Assembly (NCBI RefSeq): GCF_000485595.1
Contig: NW_014577470.1
Span: 168,457-198,583 of the forward strand
From: Priapulus caudatus
Taxonomy: Eukaryota; Priapulida; Priapulimorpha; Priapulimorphida; Priapulidae
DNA length: 30,127 bases
Reading direction: 5' to 3'
The notes beneath the pieces are model-generated. The model made no database searches and had not been told where the DNA came from. It worked only from the letters and a program-made list of their open reading frames with translations. Below, in pieces: positions 20,456 through 29,973 of the stretch (positions within the stretch are counted from its first letter, which is position 1; every line of letters starts with the position of its first letter). The translations under genes and the position numbers were made by a program.

Positions 20456-21267
20456 CTTATACATATGCTCTAAGGGATATTGCTCTCACATAGACGGCAC
20501 CGCTGTCCGCGGATGTCACTGTAGATGTCATGCGTGAGTACAGCCTAATCACAGGGCTCGAGCCGTTCATGCGTGACGCCCCGTGACCTGTTGTGTCGAA
20601 ATGTTTCGGCAGCGCGCTGCGCGCTGGCAGTACGCGCAGTACGCAGTGTGTGTGTGGTACGGTTGCGGGAGCGGGCTTGTTTTGTAGTCGCTGGGTGCGT
20701 GCGACGTTGACGTATGGTGGAGTAGAAACGACGGTACAGTAGGCTACGATTGCGACGTAGCCGTTGCGCTCTACGTGTACTTGCATGAATGATGAGGTCG
20801 TGCTAGATCATGATGTAGCTAGCCGCTACTCTCCTACTCGTCTGAAGTAATAGACTGTCTATAGTCTATACAACGCAGAGGTCGCAGCCAACGGTGCGGC
20901 TCAAGGATAGAGAAACGGTGCATCAAGTGACCCACTGATGGTACAGTGGTTGTGGTACTGGAAGTTCAATCGCTGGAGCCGCCACACTGGGTGAACAGCA
21001 CATCGCCATTGGCAGTAAACAAGTGTCCGGAAGGACCTGTTCTCTTCCCCTCTCCTTTCTTTTTCTCTTCCCTAGAGCTGTCTATCTCTCTTTCTCTCTC
21101 CCTTTTCTCCCTCTCTCTATCTCTCTCTGGTCCCCCCTCTCTCTCCCTCCATTCTCCGCCCTCTTATCTCCTTTATTTACCGTGGATCTGCCTTGCTGAG
21201 CTTCCGCATCTGTCTCCGCTCGCGCGCACCGACCTCTGACGAGGCGGCAGGCAGCATCAAATCAAAC
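20456..21267. other. Copy B counterpart of the small gene's 5' flank
   Basis: Aligns with about 5765-6566, including the CT tract (about 21045-21170). A minus-strand frame beginning MQVHVERNGYVAIVAYCT occurs in both copies, but its continuation differs through frameshifts, so I do not call it a gene. Confidence 0.45.
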
Positions 21268-21789
21268 ATGGCCGCGATTACCTAGACTACGATTGGACGG
21301 CTCACGCACCTCGACCGCGAGCTGATACAGCAGCAACTGTCGACGACGGAACCGACGCTATCGAGCGCGCCTGCGCTCACGTCCGCTTCCGCAGCGCAGC
21401 ATCGACGACCTGAAGAAGCTCTACCGGCGCTCCGTCGACGACGGCAACCGCGACGGCAGTACAAGTAGCAAGATAAAGCTGTGGTAACGATGGAATCAAG
21501 TGCTACTTCTACGACTACGCGTGCGAGAAGGCGCGCAGGAGGTAGCGGAGATGCGCTACAAGCTCGGCCTCCTCGAGCCCGTACAGCGACGAGCGACGGA
21601 CGACGGACAACGACAACGTTAGCAACGACGACGACGACCGACGATTCGGATGGCACGACTTGCGAAGTGTTGTATCAGAGTGGCGAAGACGACGACGAAG
21701 ACGCGAAACATGGAGACGCCGAAGATGCGGGTTCGTCGCCGAACGGGAGTAGGTGGCGACGCGGACTCGATGGAGGGAAGTCTAAATGA
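21268..21789 (+). pseudogene. Small acidic-tail gene, copy B, frameshifted
   Basis: The ATG and its context (CAAACATGG) match 6567. One C is missing from the third codon, so the frame reads ATG-GCC-GCG-ATT-ACC-TAG and stops. At least half a dozen further one-base gains and losses follow, for instance CTTCCGCAGCG for CTTCCTGCAGCG, and extra bases among the GAC repeats. The distal part (from 21650) keeps the YQSGEDDDED text in another frame and ends at the matching TGA. The same locus is intact in copy A. Confidence 0.8.
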
Positions 21790-21829
21790 CGAATGTCGTT
21801 GGAAGCGCGTGCAGCGACCGCGGGATGTT

Positions 21830-21897
21830 GTCAAGGGCTAATATACGTGTAATATAATGTACAACATACATGTATGTTATGTATTATTAGCTCTTGA
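21830..21897. other. Copy B of hairpin 1
   Basis: Same structure as 7136-7205, with one A missing from the left arm and the terminal pair changed. The inner stem is unchanged. Confidence 0.55.
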
Positions 21898-22094
21898 TTT
21901 TCAACCTCTGCACGTGTAATATGTGTGCGGGAGGCGAGCGTGTCGCGAATTTCCTTTCAATTCCGCTACGAATGTATAGTAGTATAGTTTAATTATCGAG
22001 TGGTTTAACCGCGAGTGGAGACCCACTATTCCATCGACCTATCTGTTAAAATCATTGCAGCGGGATCAAGTCTGCTGCCTTCGTCCTTACCACC

Positions 22095-22172
22095 ACCACG
22101 CTCAGGCTACTGCACATACATATGTAACCTCATATGTAGATGGTTATGTATGTGCTGTAGCGTGAGTGTGGT
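22095..22172. other. Copy B of hairpin 2
   Basis: Both arms are identical to 7403-7437 and 7450-7480. The loop differs by one base. Total length is again 78 nt. Confidence 0.5.
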
Positions 22173-22189
22173 CGACACGGTTATGACTT

Positions 22190-23500
22190 GATTCCGCTGC
22201 CAGTGGTTGCGATGATGTGCTGAATTGTGACAATGTACGCGAGCTGTGGTGCAGTGTAAGGAAATGTACACATATATGACTAGACACTCAGACTTGGTGA
22301 AATATCAGAGATCGCGATGTCGTACTAACGTACTACACTGTCTTATCAAAGTCTCAATTTCGAGGCCAAATGATATTCCAAAGTTATTTGTACACTGTGT
22401 CGAAATGTAGATGTATTCAAAAGAGTAATCTGTGTGAATATGAAGGCGAGAGAGGAGGAAGCACGTTACAGAGCGTAGATTTAGGCGGATGACCAGGTTC
22501 TGTCCATTTCCTCAGTGGCAGTTAAACCGACTACACAGCGAGACACTAGTTTAGAATGCTGAATACCAAGGGTGCGCTATGTGGACAGTGTCAAGAAGCT
22601 CAGTTTGTTGAGCCTGCATTGATATGGGTTTTAATTGGCATGGTTTTTGATTTTACAAGGATTACCTGAGTGTTACACCATAGTGTAGTTACAGACGGGA
22701 TTGCTGAACGTGCTTGGTGGCGCCATCTGCAGTGTAAATAGTTGTATAACCGATTTGCCGGTCTCGCGCGTACGAAAGTTGAAAAAAATCTGTGATATTA
22801 CCTACAATACACGTGACGGTTTCTCGTAGTTATTCTCGCTATTTTCTTTTTCGAGAACCACAGTCTAATCCACAGGTAATCGCGAAGTTCACCTTCCATT
22901 TAGAAAGGTCAACGAGGCAACAGAATCATTCAAAGAAAACGCAATTTCGTGGACAGTTATCAGTTTTATTTTCTGTGTAACATGTAAACTCCTTTCAATA
23001 AAACAGCACTTCATGAGTGTTTTCTGCTGTCTGAACCCTAGCTGGCATTGTACGTGGATGACCCAAGGCAAGGAAAGATTTCGTTATTAAAGCTCTTGGT
23101 TAAAACGCCCGTGTCCTAAAAACCGGGTGAAAATTTGGATTTGAACCAGAGGAAACTATATATAGTCTTTGATATACATAGGCCGATTCGAACGTGCACG
23201 TAGTTACTCACAGGAAAAACATCAACGTGGAACATTTTAGACTATTTCTTTCATGTCGGTAAAGACTCATCATTTGCTTGGTGGCTCTACACAGAGTCCC
23301 AATAATTGTTTCGATGTAAGCCAAAGGACTCTTACCGTAGACTCCACGTAAGTAATAAAACCACACAAATTACTAGTGTTGCTCCCGGAAAACCTTTCGC
23401 TCGTGAAACTAGTAACGAGAGTTCGTGATGGCAGTGGTGTTACGATGCACAAAATCCACTGATGGTGGTGGTAAGATGGGCAAAGCTAGAGCATTGACGA
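22190..23500. other. Non-coding part of copy B
   Basis: The counterpart of 7500-8825. No gene is supported. It includes the conserved GGCGCCATCTGCAGTG word near 22716-22731. Confidence 0.45.
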
Positions 23501-23504
23501 CATC

Positions 23505-23815
23505 TGCCATGAAATGATCAAAACTGTAACATGGTGATAACCTGGTGCACCATGAAATGATCAAAACTGTAACATGGTGATAACCTGGTGCACCATGGAA
23601 TAGTCAAGACTGTAACATGGTATAATAATAATTATGGACACACATGACATGGATAACATGACACACTATGGAATAGTCAGACTGTAGCATGATGGCTACC
23701 CGGTGCACCATAGAATGGTCAAGACTAACATGATGACCGACTGGTGCACCATGGAATGGTCAGCCTTTAACATGATGACAAGCTGACACACCATGCATGG
23801 TCAGAATGTGACACG
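23505..23815. repeat. Copy B of the 43-bp minisatellite
   Basis: Fewer full CACCATGGAATGATCAAAAC-type units than in copy A (8827-9205), plus the same diverged units on the right. Confidence 0.85.
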
Positions 23816-25070
23816 ACATGAACGTATCCTCGATACGATGCGGGCGATTCACACCAGCGGCCGCTATAAAATTAGGGATGGAGGACACGGTCGAGTGGCG
23901 CCATCGTGCGGACACGAGTGACGTCATTACTACACCTGGGGCATCTCTTGCCGGACAATGACAGCCATACCTGTAGTGCGCACGCACCCAGTGGGCTGAC
24001 GCTCTCCAATGTACCAATAACATCGAATCGAGTTGATATAATATGGCATAATAGTAATTGTAAACAATAGTGAAAATGAGTACATTTAACAAGCATATAT
24101 AGAGATATATAATTAAACTGAAAGGCTAATTTCGCTATAGCTCGCAGTTAACATTTCGCTCAACGCGCTGGACTAAATAATTATATATATAAACTTCTGT
24201 CACTCACTTGACGTTGATTGCTCGAAGGACAACTACGCAAAGAGTAGGGTGTCAGTAAGAAACAGGTACTCGCAAACACATGTGCACGTGTGCACCCACA
24301 CAATGTAAACACGTTGCAACAACTCTAGACTAATCCGCAATCGCGTTGTTCCTCTGTCTCTCTCACAAGTGATTCACTCTCGCGAATCAAGACCGGTGGA
24401 CGGATGTCACGTCACAACCTCCCGTTAACTGACACCGGGAATCCCCTAGCCCTTACTGAAAACTCATGCTTGATGCAAACACATGTGCAAGTGCACTCTC
24501 CGACACGCGCGCATTCCCCTACTACCCGACTTTGCATAGATAGTTTCCCCCTACGTACGCAAACAACTAAAATACTTCTATAGAAACCTAGCGGACTACA
24601 GTCGTGGTACGTAAATACGTGTGCCTCCCGATAGATCCATATATCATGAGTATACAACTAGAATACTACACAAACGATAAAACACGCGGAAAAAAAAGCT
24701 ATTGGTTGCATCTCTTTGGCATATAACCGACTTGTACAAGTACATACGCCATGGCGAACACACACACACACACACTGCGACACAGTGAGATAAAACCCGA
24801 GATTACTACGATCTAAAAAAAACACCGACTAGATGCTTTATAAGGCGATACATTACGACGGAAAACTTTCGTGAGCGTTGTTTGCAACCGAAGAATGAGC
24901 CGTGCCTTCTGGTCTGTCCTTAGAAGACCCTGAGGCACACGAGAGACACTCGTAACCCGAACACACCGCGTTACAGAAAAACCGGGTAATTTTAAACGAA
25001 AAAATTCTGAACCGAAAAGCGACGATTTCCCGCCAAAACATGAAAACAATCAACATGAAGCGTATTCAAT
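23816..25070. other. Non-coding part of copy B
   Basis: The counterpart of 9206-10450. A (CA)n run lies near 24759-24776. No gene is supported. Confidence 0.45.
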
Positions 25071-25079
25071 TTAAATGTG

Positions 25080-25440
25080 AATCGTGAGGACCGACCGGTC
25101 GCCGGGTCTATGGGGGCTGATGCGAAATGCGCCGGCAGCGCGCGTGCCGTGCCCGGACGCGACCAACGGACGCTGTCGGCGACCCGTCTTGCCGTCCGTC
25201 CACAATCGGGCGGCGGCCGCGACACAGCCGGCACGCGCGCGCCGTCAGCACGCCGCGAGCAACCAGAGACACCTGGCGGAGGCCGCGCGAACCGCCGCGC
25301 TTCAGTCGTTATGTTGCATTGCATCGCCACGCGTTGCGTTGCTTCGAATCACGTTGCATTGCATTGCGCTGCGATGCATAACGTTGCAGTGCACTGTTCC
25401 CTGGCGTTTCTAGCAGGGAGCAGTAATGACTCCGGCAGCA
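25080..25440. other. CpG-rich island of copy B with GTTGCATTGC repeats
   Basis: The counterpart of 10455-10870 but lacking the poly-G run. TTGCATTGC/GTTGCGTTGC words cluster at about 25311-25390. No coding frame is kept between copies. Confidence 0.5.
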
Positions 25441-25484
25441 GTCTCATTAACTGAAGTGCGGCGGATCGCTTACAGTGACGAGAA

Positions 25485-25600
25485 GGCACGAAGGAATGTA
25501 GAGAAGGAATGTAGTGACGGAATGTAGAGAAGGAATGTAGAGAAGGAATGTAGAAAAGAAATTTAGAGAGGGAATGGAGAAAAGGAATGTAGAGACAGAA
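25485..25600. repeat. GGAATGTAGAGAA minisatellite, long version
   Basis: About eight units of 13-14 bp of the type GGAATGTAGAGAA. Copy A (10915-11005) has fewer. Confidence 0.8.
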
Positions 25601-26430
25601 TCGGGGACAGAATCGCCTCAAAAGGATCGCTCGCAAGCCCACACGAACACGATCACTCCGCCGATTCTAGCCGCCAGGGGGAGTCACAGCACCGCGTCAC
25701 CAACCGCGGACGCACGCGGGGAACCCGATTGGCACGTGGGTTGGCGAGGGAACCCTCGCGTGCGAGATTCGCGGGCGCCGTCGCTATACACCGACGGCCA
25801 AACACTGGGAACTGGAGCAGGCAAACGAACCAGTTCATGGGGGCGTGTGAACATGGAATGTATCGTAACGATAGTCCGCTACGTTAGTCCAATACGACCG
25901 TTGATTCTCACTGTTGATCGTGAATTCGTAATTCTCCAAAAGTCGGACAATGTTACACCGAGAACAGATTCGTTAAAATTATCGTTATTATTAGTATTAT
26001 AGTTTACTGCAGTTTTCTCAACAGAAACAAGTTAGAGAAACAGAGTACGATCAAACCGAGATTCGATCAAGGGAAACCCTCGAAGTGTCCTTTATAGACA
26101 GGGGTCCGCCAAAACAATTTTGACTGTACTCGTACTCTCCTCTCGCATCGAAGTTGCTTCTACGTTTTGATCTGAGCAGCCGAAAAAATACTCTGTCGCC
26201 TCTTTTCAGGATAAAACTGCAGGTCCTGGACCGCACCAGTTGGCAAAAGAAATATTTAATATTTAAAGTTTGACCGTTGACAGGGTAGTTCTGTGGGAGA
26301 AGTCACTGTCGCAGAACGACTGCATTCAGCACGATGTCATGCACCTGCTACGACTAGGATTAAAAATTGCTCCACGTCCTTGGCAAAATGGCCGCAGCGT
26401 GGTCGGCTGCTAACACGTGTGCAACACTAT

Positions 26431-26490
26431 ACACGCACACGCGCGCATGTACACGCACACGCGCGCATGTACACGCACACGCGCGCATAT
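26431..26490. repeat. Three 20-bp units ACACGCACACGCGCGCATGT
   Basis: Units start at 26431, 26451 and 26471, the last ending CATAT. Purine and pyrimidine alternate almost perfectly. Copy A has only about one unit plus a different sequence at 11880-11935. Confidence 0.9.
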
Positions 26491-27177
26491 ACACGCGGGT
26501 ATACACGAGAAGAACACACGCACGCACGACACGTAAAACTGTGGAAAATATTGGACGGAATATGTAAATGTGACACGGCATGTTATATAATATATATATA
26601 TATATACGATCAAGGGTACGAGCAAGCACGCGCCACGAAACACACGCACACACACAAACTTTACCGCCGCAGCACCCACTCTGCACGAGTGCTTGGCCTA
26701 CACGTTAGTTCAATTTCCCAGCTGCAGGTGGCGCGGTTGTCACGCCACTGCACGTAGGGGTAATTCGTAGAATTCATTCCCCTCTCAAAAGAAAAACAAG
26801 ATGGTGCCAAAATTCTAATCTAAATGACAAGCAGCCACCGGTCATATTGCGACTGGTTTCTGGTTAGAAAATCCCACTGGGCAGTAGAGCAGACCAGTGC
26901 GTAATAACCGCGTAGGATGAGTAAGTGTGTGTGCCCGCGATTCGTCCCGCGCGCTCCGCATCGCACGTTCCCGATACAGAATTCAAACGCGCGTACGCGC
27001 ACGTACGATGTAGCTACCCGCGTCGTCGGCAACAGCAACCGTACGCTCACCCGACGCTTCGACAAAATGGCAGTGTGACGATGTTCGCGTTATATATAAT
27101 ATACTGCATGCGACAACATCGCGTTAGTAATAAGTAGCCAGCCACCCCGCGAGGGTGGGGGCAGTCGTGGCGGTCGG

Positions 27178-27192
27178 CACCAGAGGGCGCCG
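27178..27192 (+). promoter_or_regulatory. CTCF-like motif, plus orientation
   Basis: CACCAGAGGGCGCCG matches the conserved vertebrate/bilaterian CTCF core (CCASYAGRKGGCR). It lies about 630 bp beyond the rootletin stop codon. The copy A counterpart (about 12667-12680) lacks the core. Confidence 0.35.
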
Positions 27193-27404
27193 TTCCGCCT
27201 CTCCCCCGGGGGTGTGCGCTGCTTTTGCCTCTAAATTGATAGGCAGTGCTCGAAAAACCCTGACGGAGCAGAAGATATGACGGCGATCTCTCTCGTAAGA
27301 AGATATGTCAGTCAGTCTGCGCCGACAGGGTGCTGCTGCTGCTACTCGTCGAAAAACCGTGACATTGAAGGTGGCGGGAGCGCCAACACACACACGCGCA
27401 CACA

Positions 27405-27424
27405 CGGCGCCCCCTGGTGTGGCA
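27405..27424 (-). promoter_or_regulatory. CTCF-like motif, minus orientation
   Basis: Read on the minus strand it contains CACACCAGGGGGCGCCG, an excellent match to the CTCF core, facing the plus-strand motif about 215 bp away. The copy A counterpart near 12908-12928 is altered. Confidence 0.4.
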
Positions 27425-27805
27425 CTATGAGCTGAATTACCTGTTGAAATCCGACCGGTGTCGAAAAATCGCGGCCGCGGCATTTTTTCGCGCGTGCGCG
27501 CGAACTTAGCAGCCGGGGTGTCCGGTCAAAGCCGGTTTTTTTTATCCTATACTACGAGGAAAAACTCTGCTAGCCTAGAATTGCACACGTGGCGAGATCG
27601 ACAAGGATAAGGGACGGCGCTGGGAGGGAGATGGAACGGCCGCGCGCTCCGTACACGCGCCACGCACAGCGGCGGCACCTACATGCGGCGCCCTCGCCTA
27701 CGCGCGAGCGTTCGAGGCGGCGCGCGACGACCCGTCCTCCCACGGCGGCGCCCCCTACCCGCGACCTTCAAAAAGAAACACCCCGTCCTTCAAGAATAAG
27801 CGTCG

Positions 27806-28198
27806 CTAATTCTTGAAGCTGAGGCGAGACTTCGAGCCCATGCGCTTCTTGAAGCTGGGGCTCGAGGACATTGGGCGGCTGAGACGCGCCGGCGAGATGC
27901 TGCGCGTGCGCTGTAGGCCGCCGATGCCCGCTAGCGGCCGGTGCGCGAGCTTGCTCGGCGGCGACGACACGTCGTGGTAGCCGCCGCCGCCGCCGTGGTA
28001 GGCCATCGAGTCGTCAAGCTTCTTGATCTCGTGCTCGAGGAGGATCGGGTCGAGCGTGCGGTCGCGCGAGACGGCCGACAGCGAGTCGCCGAGCAGCGCG
28101 CGCAGGTCCTTCATGTCGTCGCCCGCGCGGCTGCTGCGGCTGATGTACAGGTTGCGCTTGCGCATCTCCTGCGCCTGCTGGTCCTTGAGGTGCGCCAC
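27806..28198 (-). CDS. CROCC: Rootletin, last (C-terminal) exon, intact
   Basis: Rootletin is the long coiled-coil protein that polymerises into the ciliary rootlet below the basal body. This exon opens after acceptor CCCGCCAG with VAHLKDQQAQEMRKRN. Together with the LEEQ ending of the previous exon it reproduces the LEEQV-x-x-LK junction near the C-terminus of vertebrate rootletin. It encodes 130 residues and a TAG stop. After about 25 helical residues come DLRALLGDSLSAVSRDRTLD, LLEHEIKKLDDSM, a Gly/His/Tyr patch, and a basic Ser/Pro/Arg-rich tail finishing SRLSFKN. That tail is much longer than I recall for the vertebrate C-terminus. Phase 0 at its 5' border. The frameshifted duplicate is at 13320-13722. 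The symbol is that of the vertebrate orthologue. Confidence 0.85.
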   Translation of the reverse strand: MAHLKDQQAQEMRKRNLYISRSSRAGDDMKDLRALLGDSLSAVSRDRTLDPILLEHEIKKLDDSMAYHGGGGGYHDVSSPPSKLAHRPLAGIGGLQRTRSISPARLSRPMSSSPSFKKRMGSKSRLSFKN

Positions 28199-28538
28199 CT
28201 GGCGGGAGGAGAACGAACCGGTGAGACAGGCCGAGTGAGAGTTGTCGTTGAAAAACTCGGCGTTAGCGTCAACTCGTCGCGCTAAGAATTTGCGACGAGA
28301 TTATTAAGTAGGTTATAAACGTCGTTTGGTTACGAATTTGCAATCACATTATTTAGTACGGTTACGGCACAGTGAGGGACAACTATGTAGATGTATATAT
28401 ATGTATACGAATTCGCAAGGAGATTATATAAACTTACTGATTATGAAACAGTAAGCAACAACTATGTACACGTGTACAGATGAAATCGCAACAACAATAA
28501 ATTTTACAATTAAGAAACGGTAACTACTATTTGGCATA

Positions 28539-28576
<38 letters not shown>

Positions 28577-29202
28577 TATATATATATATAATAGTGATGA
28601 ATTCACAATGAAAAATTAAACGCATTATGATTATGAAACGGGAAAAAACTACTATGCGGGCAAATAATCCATGACCAACCAACAAATGAAGCAAGCACCA
28701 ACAGGTGGTTAGGGTAACCGGGGGGTGGGGGGGCGGGGGGGGGGGGGGGGGGGGGGGCAAGGGGTAAACATGGTAAGATGGCAACGAAGGTAAACATCTT
28801 GCACTATGGTCTGTGATTCTATCGGTAGACAAGATGTGTGACGGGGGGGGGGGGGCGGCCAACCCGTGAGGGGAAACAATTCGCATGCCTGTTGCTCGCA
28901 GACGCTGACAATCGATCACCCGCACCCAAAAGGACGTGAGAAATGAGAAAAGATCCCGCGCCCCTGTATTGTAAGCTAGCGGGCCCATTGCTGCCACCCC
29001 CTGTGCCGGCGCCGGTGTCAGCGCCATCTGAACTAGATCCCCCGATTGCCGCTACCCTCGTCTGGAACCATGAGCCGGCACCACCTGCCTCAAGAGCCAC
29101 CACCCACCGCACGCCGCTTTCTCGAAGACCCCCGACCCAACCCGCGCCGCTCACCCCCTGCCCCCGCACCCTCTCCCCGGCGCCCCCTGGCGGCCCGCGC
29201 AC
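28199..29202 (-). other. Rootletin last intron with TA and long poly-G runs
   Basis: The intron is bounded by donor CAG|GTGCGC (29202-29201) and acceptor CCAG (28199-28200). It contains a (TA)n tract (28541-28592), a G-dominated run of about 38 bases (28721-28757, C-rich in the transcript) and a second G run near 28842-28854. A CTCF-like motif lies close to the donor. The Pro-rich frames on the minus strand come from the G runs. Confidence 0.75.
29179..29195 (-). promoter_or_regulatory. CTCF-like motif beside a rootletin splice donor
   Basis: On the minus strand it reads GGCCGCCAGGGGGCGCC, a near-ideal CTCF core, starting eight bases into the intron after the exon ending at 29203. Its orientation matches the 27405 site. 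Confidence 0.4.
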
Positions 29203-29397
29203 CTGCTCCTCGAGCGACTTGATGCGCATGCGGTGCGAGCGCTCGCGGCTGTCCAGCGTGCGCTCGGCCTGCTGCTGCGCCGTGCGCAGTCGCTCCGTCT
29301 CCATCTCCGTCTCGGTGCGGTGCCGCGTCGTCAGGTCGATCATCTTCTGAGCATGCTGCTGCTCCTGCTCGGCCAGCGCCGCCTGCAGGTTCTGCAC
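29203..29397 (-). CDS. CROCC: Rootletin, penultimate exon, intact
   Basis: 65 codons between acceptor CAG (29398-29400) and donor GTGCGC, both phase 0. The text begins VQNLQAALAEQEQQHAQKM, continues through ERLRTAQQQAERTLDSRERS and ends RIKSLEEQ. The TERTL-x-x-RERxHR-x-R-x-x-LEEQ pattern is the hallmark of the rootletin C-terminal coiled coil and is the strongest evidence for the gene's identity. No prolines, heptad spacing of Leu/Ile/Met, strong G/C third positions. The copy A equivalent must lie in the N gap. Confidence 0.9.
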
Positions 29398-29787
29398 CTG
29401 TGGGCGCGCAGAAAACAAGAGAGCGTCGGCGACGTTGTTCGGAGGTGTCGGCGAGATTTCGCGCAGCCATGATTGCGCGAGGCAACAGTAATAAGACATC
29501 CTTGTTATAATAACAATATTGATAACAAATACATTTCCGATAATCACGTATGCATGCAACAACATGTTGCCGAAGCAAGATTGGCTTATTTGGCAGGCGA
29601 ATGAATTTTAGCGAGGCTAACGTCGTTTAATTGTTTAACAATAAAAAACAATAAACAATAATTCATTTCACATTTGACTCTGTGACCCGCACGCGCACGC
29701 AGACCCGCGCACGCACGCACGGACGCACGCATGCACGGACGGACGCACGCACGCACGCCCGCACGCATGCACGCCCGCACACATGTA

Positions 29788-29855
<68 letters not shown>

Positions 29856-29856
29856 C
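29398..29856 (-). other. Rootletin intron starting in a (GTGC)n microsatellite
   Basis: The intron runs from donor GTGCGT (29856-29851) to acceptor CAG at 29398-29400. Its first ~170 bases (29687-29856) are GCAC/GCGT tetranucleotide repeats, pure over about 29785-29856. A 29440-29680 part is AT-richer and featureless. Confidence 0.8.
29687..29856. repeat. (GCAC)n / (CGCA)n microsatellite
   Basis: Perfect tetranucleotide repeat in the right-hand ~70 bases, with GGAC, GCCC and ATGC variants to the left. It generates repeated Arg-Ala-Cys-Val or Thr-His-Ala-Arg frames on the two strands that are not genes. Confidence 0.95.
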
Positions 29857-29973
29857 CTGTCTCTGCATCTCAAGATTCTCGGACTCGATGCTGCTGAGGG
29901 TTCTCTCTGCGCTGGTCTTCTCCAGCAGAGTCTTGCTGGCTTGCTCCTCAGTGAGAATCTTCTCCCTCTCCAC
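29857..29973 (-). CDS. CROCC: Rootletin, third-last exon seen, intact
   Basis: 39 codons after acceptor TTGTGACAG, reading VEREKILTEEQASKTLLEKT and then SAERTLSSIESENLEMQRQ, ending at donor CAG|GTGCGT. Both borders are phase 0, so it joins in frame to the exon at 29203-29397 (...MQRQ-VQNLQ...). Uninterrupted heptads and charged residues fit the distal rootletin rod. Upstream exons of this copy lie beyond the right edge of the window, and the exon at 16040-16169 may be the duplicate of one of them. Confidence 0.85.

Larger units (their letters stand above)
25610..27800. other. Non-coding part of copy B, 3' of rootletin
   Basis: The counterpart of 11010-13310. It includes a 20-bp tandem array (26431-26490), a TA run (26586-26607) and CpG-rich DNA next to the rootletin stop, part of which is presumably 3'UTR. 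No further gene is supported. Confidence 0.45.
16569..28894 (+). repeat. Copy B of the large direct duplication
   Basis: Homologous to copy A (1651-14422) in the same order and orientation. Similarity starts at CACGTAGACCCAC and can be followed to GCATGCCTGTTGC, where copy A meets its gap. Copy B continues without a break into rootletin intron and exons. It contains many one-base deletions between 16600 and 21800 and 24300-27500, and reads better around 22000-23300 and after 27800. Some tandem repeats are longer here (20-bp array at 26431, GGAATG array at 25490), others shorter. Confidence 0.95.
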
